From Rhizobiaceae bacterium (lineage in GTDB: Bacteria > Pseudomonadota > Alphaproteobacteria > Rhizobiales > Rhizobiaceae): DNA of 64,000 bases. Each line of letters starts with the position of its first letter. Position 1 is the first letter of the stretch. Below the pieces are notes generated by a model. That model saw only the letters and a list, made by a program, of their open reading frames with translations, did not search any database and had not been told where the DNA came from. The stretch is from contig JAILWO010000001.1 of assembly GCA_025698895.1 (NCBI GenBank), positions 655,001-719,000 on the forward strand, given 5' to 3'. Shown in pieces: positions 40,937-49,595 of this stretch. The translations under genes were made by a program, and so were the position numbers.

Positions 40937-41662
40937 CTAGCCGGTGACGGCCGGCCTGGCCGATGCGGCGTTCAGGGATAACGCCGACCGGGTCAACGCG
41001 GCCAGATATTTCATGTACTCGACGAAAAGCACGCGCAACACCTGCGGCCTCGTCATCCATTCGCCATTGTCGATGCGGGTGTTCACGACTGGGTAGGGTT
41101 GCAATTCGGCTTCCGTCAAAAGCCGGCGCATCTCCAGCAGCGATCGCGGCATGTGATAGTTGTTGGTGACCAGGATCACGCTGTGATAGCCGTTCCGGCG
41201 CACCCATTTGGCGCTCTCCTCCGCATTTCCTATCGTGTCTAGCGCCGCGTGGTCGACGTCGACGCAGCATTCGAACACCTCGGCATCGCCACCCGACGCC
41301 GAGAGCAGGTCTCCGCGGGTGGCGATCGGGTTGACGCCGCTGATCAGCAGCCGCTCACCCTTTCCCGATCTGAGCAGGTCAACCGCCGCGTTCAGCCGGA
41401 AATTCCCGCCGGTAAGCACGATGATCGCGTCCGCGTTCCTGGGGTTAACAGGTGTCGACATGCGCGAGACATGCTGGGCGAACCAGGCGAACCCTCCCAT
41501 GAACAGGACCGCCAGAACAACAATCGCCAGGCCAAGCCGGCCGGCCAGACGCGAGCCTGCCGCCGGGCGGCCTTTGCCCGGTCCCGATACCACGCCGGTC
41601 TGCTCCCCGGCCGTCGAGTTGCGTCCCTTCATCACGGCAGTGTTATCGCCCGCTGAAAGCAT
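40937..41662 (-). CDS. YdcF-family (DUF218) envelope protein
   Basis: The 241-residue protein has a cytoplasmic head rich in Gly and polar residues, one membrane segment (LGLAIVVLAVLFMGGFAWF, about 44-62) and a DUF218 domain. The domain shows ADAIIVLTGGNFRL, GERLLISGVNP, ESAKWVRRNGYHSVILVTNNYHMPRS and a late QPYPV motif. The family binds SAM or acts on envelope lipid carriers; the activity here is unknown. A start at codon 11 (41632) is also possible. It lies between ftsX and plsC. Confidence 0.82.
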   Translation of the reverse strand: MLSAGDNTAVMKGRNSTAGEQTGVVSGPGKGRPAAGSRLAGRLGLAIVVLAVLFMGGFAWFAQHVSRMSTPVNPRNADAIIVLTGGNFRLNAAVDLLRSGKGERLLISGVNPIATRGDLLSASGGDAEVFECCVDVDHAALDTIGNAEESAKWVRRNGYHSVILVTNNYHMPRSLLEMRRLLTEAELQPYPVVNTRIDNGEWMTRPQVLRVLFVEYMKYLAALTRSALSLNAASARPAVTG

Positions 41663-41686
41663 TGGACAGTGCCGTCAGCCGAAAAT

Positions 41687-42709
41687 TCACACGGGATGGC
41701 CGTCACTGGTGGAGCCGGTCTCCAGTTCGCCGAGATAGGAAACCACCGTCAGATGCGACGTCGCCGCCGTCAATGCCGAAATCAGCATGACAATCAGGCC
41801 GACGCCGAAATAGCCGGACAGGCCTATCGCGAACCGGCCGAACAGCGCGGTCGCCTGGTCGGCCTGCGGCGTAGCGAGATTGTAGGATGACCACCAGCCG
41901 AACAGCACGAACACCGCGATCGCCGCGATACCGCCGCAGACCGCGCCTTTCAGGCCGGTGAACAGGAAGTGCTTTCGAAACTCTGCCGCGATATAGCTGG
42001 CCTCGGCCCCGACGAAATGAAGAACCTCGATGATGTGCCGGTTGCCCGACATGGCGCCACGCGTGGCAAACACGACCGTCAACACTGTCGCTGCCAGCAT
42101 CAGCGCCAGCGCGGTGACACCGATCAGGACGGTGGTGCGCGCCATTGCGATGAGGCGATCAACCCAGGTGCGGTGATCGTCAAGGATCGCCTGCGGCACC
42201 TCCTCCGCCAACGCGGCTCGCATGGCGGTGAAATCGGGCGGGGCGGTCTCATCTATGGTGACGATGACCAATCGCGGCACCGGCAGCTCGTCAATGTCGA
42301 TGCCGGAACCCAGCCACGGTTCCAGGAGCCGGGCGGTCGCAGCCTCGTCGACCACGCGGGCGCCGCGGACCCCCTCGAACCGAGACGCCACGGCTCGCGC
42401 CGTGGAAAGCGCGGCGGCCATGTCGAGCCCTTCGGCGGGTTTGATCTGGATGGTCGCTTCCCGGGAGATCTGGCTCTGCCACGTGGCGGCGGTATCGCGC
42501 ACCAGGGTTACGGTGCCCAGCGTCAGACACGACAGGAACGCCATGATCGCGATCACCAGCACAAGCGCACGGCCGGCCACATTATGCGCCGGTACGATCG
42601 GCGCGGTCTGGCGCGGCAGCTTCATGCGGAAAGCATTGCCCTGCCTTTCCTCGACGTCGCCTGGTGCGACCTCGCTGGCCACTGCCTGCCTATGCGCGGA
42701 TTCAGTCAT
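41687..42709 (-). CDS. ftsX: FtsX-type cell-division permease
   Basis: The 340-residue inner-membrane protein has four membrane segments. The first is near residue 45-65 (ALVLVIAIMAFLSCLTLGTV). A periplasmic loop of about 100 residues follows, then three more segments (TTVLIGVTALALMLAATVLTV, GAVCGGIAAIAVFVLFG, GVGLIVMLISALTA). It partners with FtsE to control peptidoglycan hydrolases at the septum. Its start overlaps the ftsE stop by 8 bases, the usual order. Confidence 0.87.
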   Translation of the reverse strand: MTESAHRQAVASEVAPGDVEERQGNAFRMKLPRQTAPIVPAHNVAGRALVLVIAIMAFLSCLTLGTVTLVRDTAATWQSQISREATIQIKPAEGLDMAAALSTARAVASRFEGVRGARVVDEAATARLLEPWLGSGIDIDELPVPRLVIVTIDETAPPDFTAMRAALAEEVPQAILDDHRTWVDRLIAMARTTVLIGVTALALMLAATVLTVVFATRGAMSGNRHIIEVLHFVGAEASYIAAEFRKHFLFTGLKGAVCGGIAAIAVFVLFGWWSSYNLATPQADQATALFGRFAIGLSGYFGVGLIVMLISALTAATSHLTVVSYLGELETGSTSDGHPV

Positions 42710-43361
42710 GGATCTCCAGCCTGCCGCCGGTCAGCGTCATGCGTCTGGCATCGACCTGTTCCATTAGCGCTTCGTCATGCGTGGCGATCACGACAGCGGT
42801 GCCTAGCCGGTTGAGCTCGATGAACAACCGCAGAAGGCGGCGCGCAAGGGGCGGATCGACATTTCCGGTCGGTTCGTCCGCAAGCAGGATTGCCGGCTGT
42901 TCGATCAGCGCGCGCGCGATCGCGGCCCGCTGCTTCTCCCCGCCCGAAAGCACGGGGGGCAGTACGTGCATGCGTTCGCCGAGCCCAACCCATCTGAGCA
43001 GTTCGGTCACATCGGCGCGATAGCTGGCCTCATCGCGACCCCGCACGCGAAGCGGCAGCGCTACGTTCTCGTAGGTTGTCATGTGGTCGAGAAGCCGGAA
43101 ATCCTGGAACACCACGCCGATCCTGCGTCTCAGGAGCGGCAGTTCGCGCCGCGTGATGGTGGCGCGATCCTTGCCGAAGACTGAGATCAGCCCGCGCGTC
43201 GGCCTCAGCGACAGGAAGAGGAGCCGCAGGAGCGTCGTCTTGCCCGCGCCGGAAGGGCCGCTGAGGAACTGGAAGGACCGCTGAGGCAATTCGAACGTGA
43301 TGTCGCGCAGGACTTCCGGCCCCATGCCGTAACGCAGGCCCACATTCTCGAACCGAATCAC
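42702..43361 (-). CDS. ftsE: Cell-division ATP-binding protein FtsE
   Basis: The 219-residue ABC ATPase has Walker A SGPSGAGKTT near residue 38, the Q-loop region VFQDFRLLDHMTTYENV, the signature LSGGEKQR, Walker B ILLADEPTGNVD, and the switch His in IATHD. FtsE drives FtsX conformational change at the divisome. It is transcribed divergently from the gene at 43535, and the shared region contains CtrA-type sequences. Confidence 0.92.
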   Translation of the reverse strand: MIRFENVGLRYGMGPEVLRDITFELPQRSFQFLSGPSGAGKTTLLRLLFLSLRPTRGLISVFGKDRATITRRELPLLRRRIGVVFQDFRLLDHMTTYENVALPLRVRGRDEASYRADVTELLRWVGLGERMHVLPPVLSGGEKQRAAIARALIEQPAILLADEPTGNVDPPLARRLLRLFIELNRLGTAVVIATHDEALMEQVDARRMTLTGGRLEIHD

Positions 43362-43419
43362 CTGTCGACCGCCCCGCGATTGGGTTCCGTCCCGCCCGAC
43401 CGACCATTGGCCGTCATGG

Positions 43420-43434
43420 TTAATGCCCGGTTAA
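43420..43434. promoter_or_regulatory. CtrA-type box TTAA-N7-TTAA
   Basis: TTAA at 43420-43423 and TTAA at 43431-43434 are exactly 7 bases apart, the CtrA consensus in Alphaproteobacteria. A second half-site TTAACCAT is at 43464-43471. They lie 59 and 103 bases upstream of ftsE and between it and the divergent gene, so CtrA may tie both to the cell cycle. Confidence 0.6.
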
Positions 43435-43534
43435 GCAGCGCATCCGTTGTCCTTCGTGATCTGTTAACCATTCCGGTTTACTTCCTGTTTACAAAGCTGG
43501 AGGACCGGACCGGCGCGAGCACGGAGCCAACCAT

Positions 43535-44164
43535 ATGCCTGACATAGCCGTTCGACCGTCGGTTTCGGGCGAAATCGTGACATCCTCTCGTCCCTTCGAC
43601 CGGGCCGCCTCCGCCGACGTGGTCGACGCGGAGTTCATCACTATCGACGCGGCCGAAAGGACCGATGCTCCGGGCCGGCCCTGGGACGATCCGTCACGTC
43701 CGGCCGGGCTGCGCTCACTTTCGGCCCAGGTCGCGCGCGCCGAACGTGGCCGGCGCGCGGGGCCGGCCTTCTGGACCACCGGCATCGGAGTGGCCGCGGT
43801 CGCCTTCTGGATATCGGGTGGCCATGCGGTGATGGATCTGGCCAGCATTCGCATCGGGGCGACGGAACCCATCTCGGTGACCCGGTTCGAATCGCATATT
43901 GATACGGGAGCGGGTGGACCGGTCCTGTTCATCGAGGGAGAACTGGCCAACAGCGCCTCGAGTAAGGTCGACCTGCCGCTGCTCGCGGTGGACGTCTCGA
44001 CGGGTGAAGGCGTGACACGCTACCTGATCGCCGAACAGGGTGGATCGATCGCCGCGCGGGGCCGATACCGCTTTTCCGGTCGGCTCGCGGCTCCGCCCGG
44101 AGAGATTGGATCGGTCAAGGTCGTCATTGGCGGGCGGACCGTCGTCTCGTCGAAAGGAGTCTAG
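43535..44164 (+). CDS. Membrane protein with DUF3426-like C-terminal half
   Basis: The 209-residue protein has an acidic, disordered first 80 residues, one membrane segment (FWTTGIGVAAVAFWISGGHAV, about 88-108) and a beta-rich periplasmic part (LFIEGELANSASSKVDLPLLAVDV, then RYRFSGRLAAPPGEI) like DUF3426. Relatives between ftsE and hpt in Rhizobiales often carry an N-terminal MJ0042 zinc ribbon. No CxxC pair is visible here, so that part is lacking or lost. It is 5 bases from hpt. Confidence 0.7.
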   Translation: MPDIAVRPSVSGEIVTSSRPFDRAASADVVDAEFITIDAAERTDAPGRPWDDPSRPAGLRSLSAQVARAERGRRAGPAFWTTGIGVAAVAFWISGGHAVMDLASIRIGATEPISVTRFESHIDTGAGGPVLFIEGELANSASSKVDLPLLAVDVSTGEGVTRYLIAEQGGSIAARGRYRFSGRLAAPPGEIGSVKVVIGGRTVVSSKGV

Positions 44165-44169
44165 GCTAT

Positions 44170-44712
44170 ATGCCGATCGTGCGTGACAAGGATATCGAGA
44201 TACTGTTCAGCGCTTCTGCGATCGCCCGGCGGAACCTGGAGCTGGCCAAGGAGATCGCCGCGCGCGAGTATCACGATCTGCTTGTGATCTCGATCCTCAA
44301 AGGCTCCTTCATCTTCGCCGCCGACCTGATCCGCGCCATGCACGACACAGGCCTTTCGCCGGAGGTCGAGTTCATCTTCATATCGAGCTATGGATCCGGC
44401 ACGACGAGCGGCGAGGTGCGCGTGCTGCGCGATATCGATAACGAGGTCGCCGGGCGCGACGTGCTTCTGATCGACGACATATTGGAGTCGGGCAAGACGC
44501 TTCGCTACACGCGCGACCTGATGATGTCGCGCGGGGCGCGCAACGTGTCCATCGCCGTGCTCCTGGACAAGCGTAACAAACGCCAGACCGAACTTCAGGC
44601 CGACTTCGTCGGCTTCGAATGCCCCGACTATTTCGTGGTCGGATACGGCATGGACGTGGCCCACGCCTTTCGGGAACTGCCCTTTGTCGGCATCGTGAGG
44701 GGCGACGCCTGA
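44170..44712 (+). CDS. hpt: Hypoxanthine phosphoribosyltransferase
   Basis: The 180-residue purine-salvage enzyme converts hypoxanthine (and probably guanine) with PRPP to the nucleotide. Landmarks are LLVISILKGSFIFAADL with the PPi loop, the flexible SSYGSGTTSGEVR loop, the PRPP motif VLLIDDILESGKTL near residue 99, and the C-terminal DFVGFECPDYFVVGYGMD. The length is normal. It is followed after 27 bases by a CpdR-like regulator. Confidence 0.93.
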   Translation: MPIVRDKDIEILFSASAIARRNLELAKEIAAREYHDLLVISILKGSFIFAADLIRAMHDTGLSPEVEFIFISSYGSGTTSGEVRVLRDIDNEVAGRDVLLIDDILESGKTLRYTRDLMMSRGARNVSIAVLLDKRNKRQTELQADFVGFECPDYFVVGYGMDVAHAFRELPFVGIVRGDA

Positions 44713-44739
44713 CAGGCAAGGAATTACGGAGAGTTCGAC

Positions 44740-45120
44740 ATGACGAGGATGCTGATCGTCGAGGATGACGAGTCGGTTCGGGCCTTCACCGCGCGCGCCT
44801 TCGAAATGGCGGGCTTTACGGTGGAGACCGCCGGGGACGGTCTGGAGGGGCTTGAAGGAATACGCCGCGCCGGGGGCCGGTTCGACCTCGTCCTGTCCGA
44901 CATCCGTATGCCGGCAATGGACGGGATCGAGATGGCGACGGCCGCCGCGGCGGAGTTTCCCGACATGCCGATCATTCTGATGACGGGCTATGCCGAGCAG
45001 CGGGAGCGTGCCGCCGAACTGGACGGCGTGGTACGCGACGTGGTGTCGAAGCCGTTCACGCTGAGCGAGATCCGCCAGCGGGTCTCCGCGGTTCTGGAGG
45101 AATCGCGCCGCGCGGCGTGA
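44740..45120 (+). CDS. cpdR: CpdR-like single-domain response regulator
   Basis: The 126-residue receiver domain has acidic pocket EDD at 8-10, phosphoacceptor Asp54 in VLSDIRMPAMDG, and conserved Thr and Lys in ILMTGYAEQ and VVSKPFT. Neither DNA-binding nor enzymatic output follows, and the protein ends Arg-Arg-Ala-Ala. CpdR directs ClpXP to cell-cycle substrates such as PdeA in Caulobacter and related bacteria. Length, sequence and position after hpt fit the CpdR of Rhizobiales. Confidence 0.82.
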   Translation: MTRMLIVEDDESVRAFTARAFEMAGFTVETAGDGLEGLEGIRRAGGRFDLVLSDIRMPAMDGIEMATAAAAEFPDMPIILMTGYAEQRERAAELDGVVRDVVSKPFTLSEIRQRVSAVLEESRRAA

Positions 45121-45152
45121 TCAACGCCGTTTCACGACCGGATTGGATAGAC

Positions 45153-45599
45153 CTATCTGCAACCGTCTTCGGCCCAGCGCTTGAGGGCCAGCTTGAAGGG
45201 GCCGCCATAGGGGTGGGAATGGCGCAGGACCAACCGGGTCAATTGTCCCGAATAGGTCTTGCCCTGTTCGCATAACCGCTCACGGGTCCATTTGTGACAG
45301 TTCGAACAGGTCTTCTCCCACAGGCTGGGGTCCAGTCCCTCGATAGGGCTGAAAAGCGGCGTTCCTTCCACGAGTTGTGAGATCGACCTGCCGTTGATCG
45401 GTACCGGGCCGATGCCGATCGGACGGTCGAAATGAATCGAATCGTCGGGCGACAGAAGCAGAAGCTGGCCGTTGACATCCTCGTCGTCGTTCTCCGCCTC
45501 TTGCGCTAGAGCAGGCGAACGAAGCCCGCCGACATTGGACGACAAGACGAGCGTCACCGCCAGGACGACGAACGCCGAAATCAGGATGCGGGCCCGCAT
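45153..45599 (-). CDS. Exported protein with one heme-binding CXXCH site
   Basis: The 148-residue protein has a signal peptide (ILISAFVVLAVTLVLSSNVG, cleavage near ALAQ, residue 33) and a single c-type heme site CSNCH near residue 106. The distal ligand may be Met or His; HSHPYGG near residue 130 is a candidate. The region between is polar with little similarity to known cytochromes. It looks like a small periplasmic cytochrome c-like or photosynthesis-type cap protein; the partner is unknown. Confidence 0.7.
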   Translation of the reverse strand: MRARILISAFVVLAVTLVLSSNVGGLRSPALAQEAENDDEDVNGQLLLLSPDDSIHFDRPIGIGPVPINGRSISQLVEGTPLFSPIEGLDPSLWEKTCSNCHKWTRERLCEQGKTYSGQLTRLVLRHSHPYGGPFKLALKRWAEDGCR

Positions 45600-45650
45600 G
45601 ATTCCCCCCGGTACTCTCGGATCCGGCGGTATTGTCGGAACCCGGAACTG

Positions 45651-46742
45651 TCAGCCTTCGCGAGCATGAAACTCGATCCGGCGATTGCGGCTCTTGTTTC
45701 GTGGCGTGTCGTTGGCGGCGACCGGATCGTCTTCACCATGCCCCACCGTGCTCATTCTGTCGCGCGGAACGCCCTGACCGACAAGGTAGTCCCGCACGGT
45801 TTCGGCGCGACGTTCAGACAGCCGCATATTGAAGTCGGCCGAACCGTCAGAATCCGTGTGTCCGGCTATTTCCACACCGAGGTCGGGGCAGCGCCCGACG
45901 ATATCGGTCAGCGTCGCCAGCAGCGGCTTGCTCTGTTCGTCGTCGAGGCGGGCGCTGCCGCTGCGGAAATAGATGGCCTGCGTCCGCGACAGCACCTCGA
46001 AGCGGTTGCGGCATTCCTCGGCCGACAGGTCGCCCGCGCTTTCCAGCGCGCCGCTCGCCGCGGCGACCGATACGGGATCGGCGGAGGCGACCGCGACGGG
46101 CGCTGCTTCCTTCGCCCGGAAGATCATGTCGAACGACACTTTCGTCGAGGGCGTGATGTCGATGTCGCCGACAGCCTCCGAAAGCTTCTTCAGCCCTTCG
46201 GACAGATTGAAATCGGCGACCGAGACGACGACCGGCTCGGCCGAGGCGACCGAGACGGTCTGCGCGTCGGCCATCCTGACGATCACGGGGCTGGTGAAGG
46301 ATTTCTCCACGCCATGCAGCGACAGGGTGTAGGTGAGGTCGCGCGTCAGTTCGCCCTTTGCCGGAAGCTCGGCGAAATCGGCGCGATCGACCTGCGCCTC
46401 GATCGTCGCGATCGGGTACTGATAGGTTTCGAAGAACAGGAAGCGCATGCGCACATTGCGCAGATCGACGCCGGTATCCACCGATTCCAGCACGACGCGC
46501 ACAGCCGCCTCGCCGTTTTCCTCGATCGCGCCCTGAAGGCTGGCGAACCTGCTCGTCTCGACAATTGTCCCCTTCTTGGTGGATTCGAAGGTCAGCGACG
46601 AGGCGAGCGGATCAAGGCGCCATTCGCCGGACGGCAAGGCCTGCTGGGCCGAAGCAACTCCCGCAGCGGCCATCCACAGGCAAGTGACGACGGAGCCGCT
46701 CCTGACGCAGCCGCCAAGCTTTGCAAAAAGCGAATGACGCAT
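45651..46742 (-). CDS. YceI-like domain fused to OmpA-type peptidoglycan-binding domain
   Basis: The 363-residue exported protein starts at ATG 46742, 7 bases after GGAG; the in-frame GTG at 46748 is too close. The signal peptide ends near ASAQQ (about 33). Residues about 40-200 resemble YceI lipid-binding beta-barrels (WRLDPLASSLTFESTKKG), and 240-363 form an OmpA C-terminal domain (IAGHTDSDGSADFNMRLSERRAE). The fusion would fix a lipocalin-like module to the cell wall. A CXXCH protein lies 51 bases downstream on the same strand. Confidence 0.85.
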   Translation of the reverse strand: MRHSLFAKLGGCVRSGSVVTCLWMAAAGVASAQQALPSGEWRLDPLASSLTFESTKKGTIVETSRFASLQGAIEENGEAAVRVVLESVDTGVDLRNVRMRFLFFETYQYPIATIEAQVDRADFAELPAKGELTRDLTYTLSLHGVEKSFTSPVIVRMADAQTVSVASAEPVVVSVADFNLSEGLKKLSEAVGDIDITPSTKVSFDMIFRAKEAAPVAVASADPVSVAAASGALESAGDLSAEECRNRFEVLSRTQAIYFRSGSARLDDEQSKPLLATLTDIVGRCPDLGVEIAGHTDSDGSADFNMRLSERRAETVRDYLVGQGVPRDRMSTVGHGEDDPVAANDTPRNKSRNRRIEFHAREG

Positions 46743-46849
46743 AGCCACTCTCCAATCACGTTCGATCGGAATTCCGTGTCGTCCTCACGCAACGCCGCCA
46801 TGCTACGCCGGTTAAGGCGAATGGCAACACCTGCATAGATCAGGATGAA

Positions 46850-46869
46850 CTAAAATCCGGCACGCCGGG
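46850..46869 (-). terminator. Probable terminator of the TIGR02302 gene
   Basis: On the minus strand CCGGC-GT-GCCGG (46857-46868) is followed by ATTTTAG. The element lies about 50 bases after the stop of the large leftward gene. The stem is short, so it may be weak. Confidence 0.45.
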
Positions 46870-46920
46870 TCTGTGAGCTTGTTCTCAGACCACGGTGGGA
46901 CCGCCGGCCTGGGGAGGACC

Positions 46921-49485
46921 TCAGCGCATTTCCAGAAGGCGCTCCAGATACTCACGCTCGAGTTCGGGCGAGAGTGCGTTGCCGAGGCGGCGACGGATCG
47001 CTTCGAGGATCTCGCGAGCCCGCTGGACGTCGATCTCGTCGGGGACGTTGACGGAATCGCCAAAATCGGGACCGGTGGTGGCGCGCGGGCGACCCAGCGG
47101 GTCGCGCTCCGCATTCTGCTGGCGCCCGCCTTCCTGGCCGCCGCCCTGGTCACCCTGCTGGGCTTGCTGCATCTGCTGCATCATGTCCTGGGCACCCTGG
47201 CGCAACGCTTCGAGCGCCTCGCCCTGATCGCCGACGGCGCGCTCGCCCTCACCCTCGCCGAGCGCATCGGCGGCCTCACCCATGTTGCGCTCGGCTTCGC
47301 CGAAACCTTCACCCGGCTGAATCCCCATACCCTCGAGCGCATCCATCAATTCACCAAGCTGCTGTTGCAGCCGGCCCTGCTGCTCCTGCAATTGGCGCAT
47401 GGCTTCGGCGAATTCCTCGGGTGTCATCGGCTGGCCCTGGCCCTGCTGGCCCTGCTCTCCTTCTCCGGGCTGGCCGCGTTGGCCCTGCTGCCCGCGCTGC
47501 ATCTGATCCATGCGGAAGGTTTCGTTCATCAGCTCCTGCTGGCGCCGCATCATCTCGCCCAGCCGGTCCATCTGCTCGCGCATTTGGCTCTGGCCCTGCT
47601 GGCCCTGTTGCCCTTGCTGCGGCCGGCCCGCCTGGAGATTGTTCATCATGTCCTGGAGCTGCGACAGCAACTCCTGCGCCTGGTCGCGAGCGCCCGACTT
47701 GGCCAGTTCCTCGATCTGGTCGAGCATGCGGTCGAGGTCGCTCTGGCTCAGCTCCTGGCCGTTCTGTGGCATCTGCATCGACAGGTTCGGATTCTGCTGC
47801 GCTCGCTCGGCGAACTCGCGCAGAAATTCCTGCATCGCCTCGCGCAACTCGGCCATGAGCTGTTCGATCTCTTCGTCGCTCGCTCCATTCTCCAGCGCCT
47901 GCCGCAGCGCTTCCTGCGCCTGTCGAAGCCGTCGTTCGGCCGCCGACAGGTCGCCGTCCTCGATCGCCAGCGCGAGCTCCCAGAAATAGTCGACAACCCC
48001 GCGCAGCTTCTCGTCGGTGTCGGCCATCTGGAGTTTGGTCCGGCCGGTCATGATGCCGAGATAATGCGAGGGGTTGTCTATCGTGTCCTCGGGCCTGAGC
48101 GTGGTGGCGTCGATCAGCTCGAGCACGCGCTCCTTGCGGTTGGCGTCGAGGGCGAGGATGCGCCTCTGCTCGATCACGGCGCGCGCAAGCGGATTCGTGA
48201 AGGGTCGCTCCGGCATGCGGATGCGCTTCGTCTCGGACAATCCGATCTGGCCCGCGGCGTCCTCCACCTCCAGATTGAGATCGACGACCACGCCGGCCCA
48301 TGGATGTTCGGTCAGGTCGCGCGCGGTCTTCGCCACCGGGCCGCGTGCCTCGCGCCGCGGCAATGTCAGCGGCATGTCAGGCGCTTCGAATAGCGGACGG
48401 GCATCATCCGCCAGATCTTCGGCCTGCGAGAATTCCGCACGCGCGGATACCGCGCCGTAGTCGTCTTCGATTTCGTAGGTCAGTTCAAGCGTGCCGTTAA
48501 GCGCCCGGCTCGGCTCGCCGGAAAACCGGATCACGGGCGGTGCGTCGGGTACGATGGAAAAACTCCAGCCCTGGACTTCCTCCTCGCCCGATCGAAGGGT
48601 CAGCGTCCCGTCGCGTTCGAGCGTGCCACCGAACTGGCGGGCCGATGGGGGCGAAGGCGCCGGTCGGTCGGCGGAGGCGTCGCCTGCAGGTTCGATCATG
48701 TGAACCTCGCCACTGGCCTCGGCGAATTCAAGCGTTTCGGCGCCGGTTCCGCCCGTGACGCGCAGCGTCACCTGGGAGTTTTCGGGGACCGTGAAGACGG
48801 ATTGCGTCTGGTTCGCGTCGGCTGTCAGAAAGATGGGTGCCTTTCGCGTATAGGCGGGCGGCGTGACCCATGCATCGACGCGCGGCGGCGGTGTCGACGG
48901 ACCCGCCTGCGCCACGAAGGCGTCGGTCAGCCGGCCGCCCATCGGCCCGAAGGAGAATGCGAAAGCGATGACGAGCAGCAGCGCGATCGCGCCGCGCAGC
49001 GCGAAGGGGTCGCGCTCCGGCAAGCCGGTGCGGGGCATGTCGGGCGACAGCCGCCCCAGCCTCTCGGCCATGCGCTTTTGATGTTCGAGCCACAGCGCCT
49101 GGGCAAAGCCGTCCCCGCCGCCGGCGATCCGGTCGCTCTGGGTGGCAACGGGCGCGTGTTCGAGCCGGTTGGCCAGTTCGATACGCCGGTCCACCTCGGC
49201 GACGCCGGCCCGCCGCAGCGACACGACCGGATAGAGCGACGCGGCAAAGCCAAGCGCGAAGAGCCCTGCCAGGGCAATCCGCACGAGATCAGGCAGCATC
49301 CTGAAGATGCCGAACCAGGACAGGATAAGGAACAACCCCAGTATCAGGGTCGGAAGCAGAAGCCGCGGCCACAAACGCTCGAGCAGGATCATCCCACCGG
49401 TCACGAAACGCGTGCGCGCCAGACGCGAAACGGCTCCGACTGGTCGGGAAAGTAGGCTGTGCCTGTGCGGGCCGGTTCCGGTCAT
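46921..49485 (-). CDS. TIGR02302/DUF4175 family membrane protein
   Basis: About 854 residues from ATG 49485 after AAGGCAGG; an ATG 45 bases upstream lacks a site. Two membrane segments (LLLPTLILGLFLILSWFGIF and ALAGLFALGFAASLYPVVS) come first, then a third near 170 (IALLLVIAFAFSFG). A long periplasmic beta-rich part follows, then a helical, Gln/Gly-rich low-complexity region (about 620-790, with repeated QQGQ). Alphaproteobacterial members are large envelope proteins of unknown role. The gene ends near its own hairpin. Confidence 0.88.
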   Translation of the reverse strand: MTGTGPHRHSLLSRPVGAVSRLARTRFVTGGMILLERLWPRLLLPTLILGLFLILSWFGIFRMLPDLVRIALAGLFALGFAASLYPVVSLRRAGVAEVDRRIELANRLEHAPVATQSDRIAGGGDGFAQALWLEHQKRMAERLGRLSPDMPRTGLPERDPFALRGAIALLLVIAFAFSFGPMGGRLTDAFVAQAGPSTPPPRVDAWVTPPAYTRKAPIFLTADANQTQSVFTVPENSQVTLRVTGGTGAETLEFAEASGEVHMIEPAGDASADRPAPSPPSARQFGGTLERDGTLTLRSGEEEVQGWSFSIVPDAPPVIRFSGEPSRALNGTLELTYEIEDDYGAVSARAEFSQAEDLADDARPLFEAPDMPLTLPRREARGPVAKTARDLTEHPWAGVVVDLNLEVEDAAGQIGLSETKRIRMPERPFTNPLARAVIEQRRILALDANRKERVLELIDATTLRPEDTIDNPSHYLGIMTGRTKLQMADTDEKLRGVVDYFWELALAIEDGDLSAAERRLRQAQEALRQALENGASDEEIEQLMAELREAMQEFLREFAERAQQNPNLSMQMPQNGQELSQSDLDRMLDQIEELAKSGARDQAQELLSQLQDMMNNLQAGRPQQGQQGQQGQSQMREQMDRLGEMMRRQQELMNETFRMDQMQRGQQGQRGQPGEGEQGQQGQGQPMTPEEFAEAMRQLQEQQGRLQQQLGELMDALEGMGIQPGEGFGEAERNMGEAADALGEGEGERAVGDQGEALEALRQGAQDMMQQMQQAQQGDQGGGQEGGRQQNAERDPLGRPRATTGPDFGDSVNVPDEIDVQRAREILEAIRRRLGNALSPELEREYLERLLEMR

Positions 49486-49595
49486 CCTGCCTTCCGCATC
49501 GACGCGACGCCGCGTCGCGTCATGGTTCAAAGATAGCAGTAAACACGGCGAAGGCGAGGCGAGGCTACGAAATCGTGATCGCGGAGCGCGGTGCT

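Noticed and set aside
43535-44164. MJ0042 zinc-ribbon protein
   Set aside because: No CxxC pairs are present at the N-terminus, so only the DUF3426-like part is claimed.
47400-47640. Short repeats that could suggest a CRISPR array
   Set aside because: The repeats are Gln/Gly codons within the TIGR02302 coding frame. There are no regular spacers.
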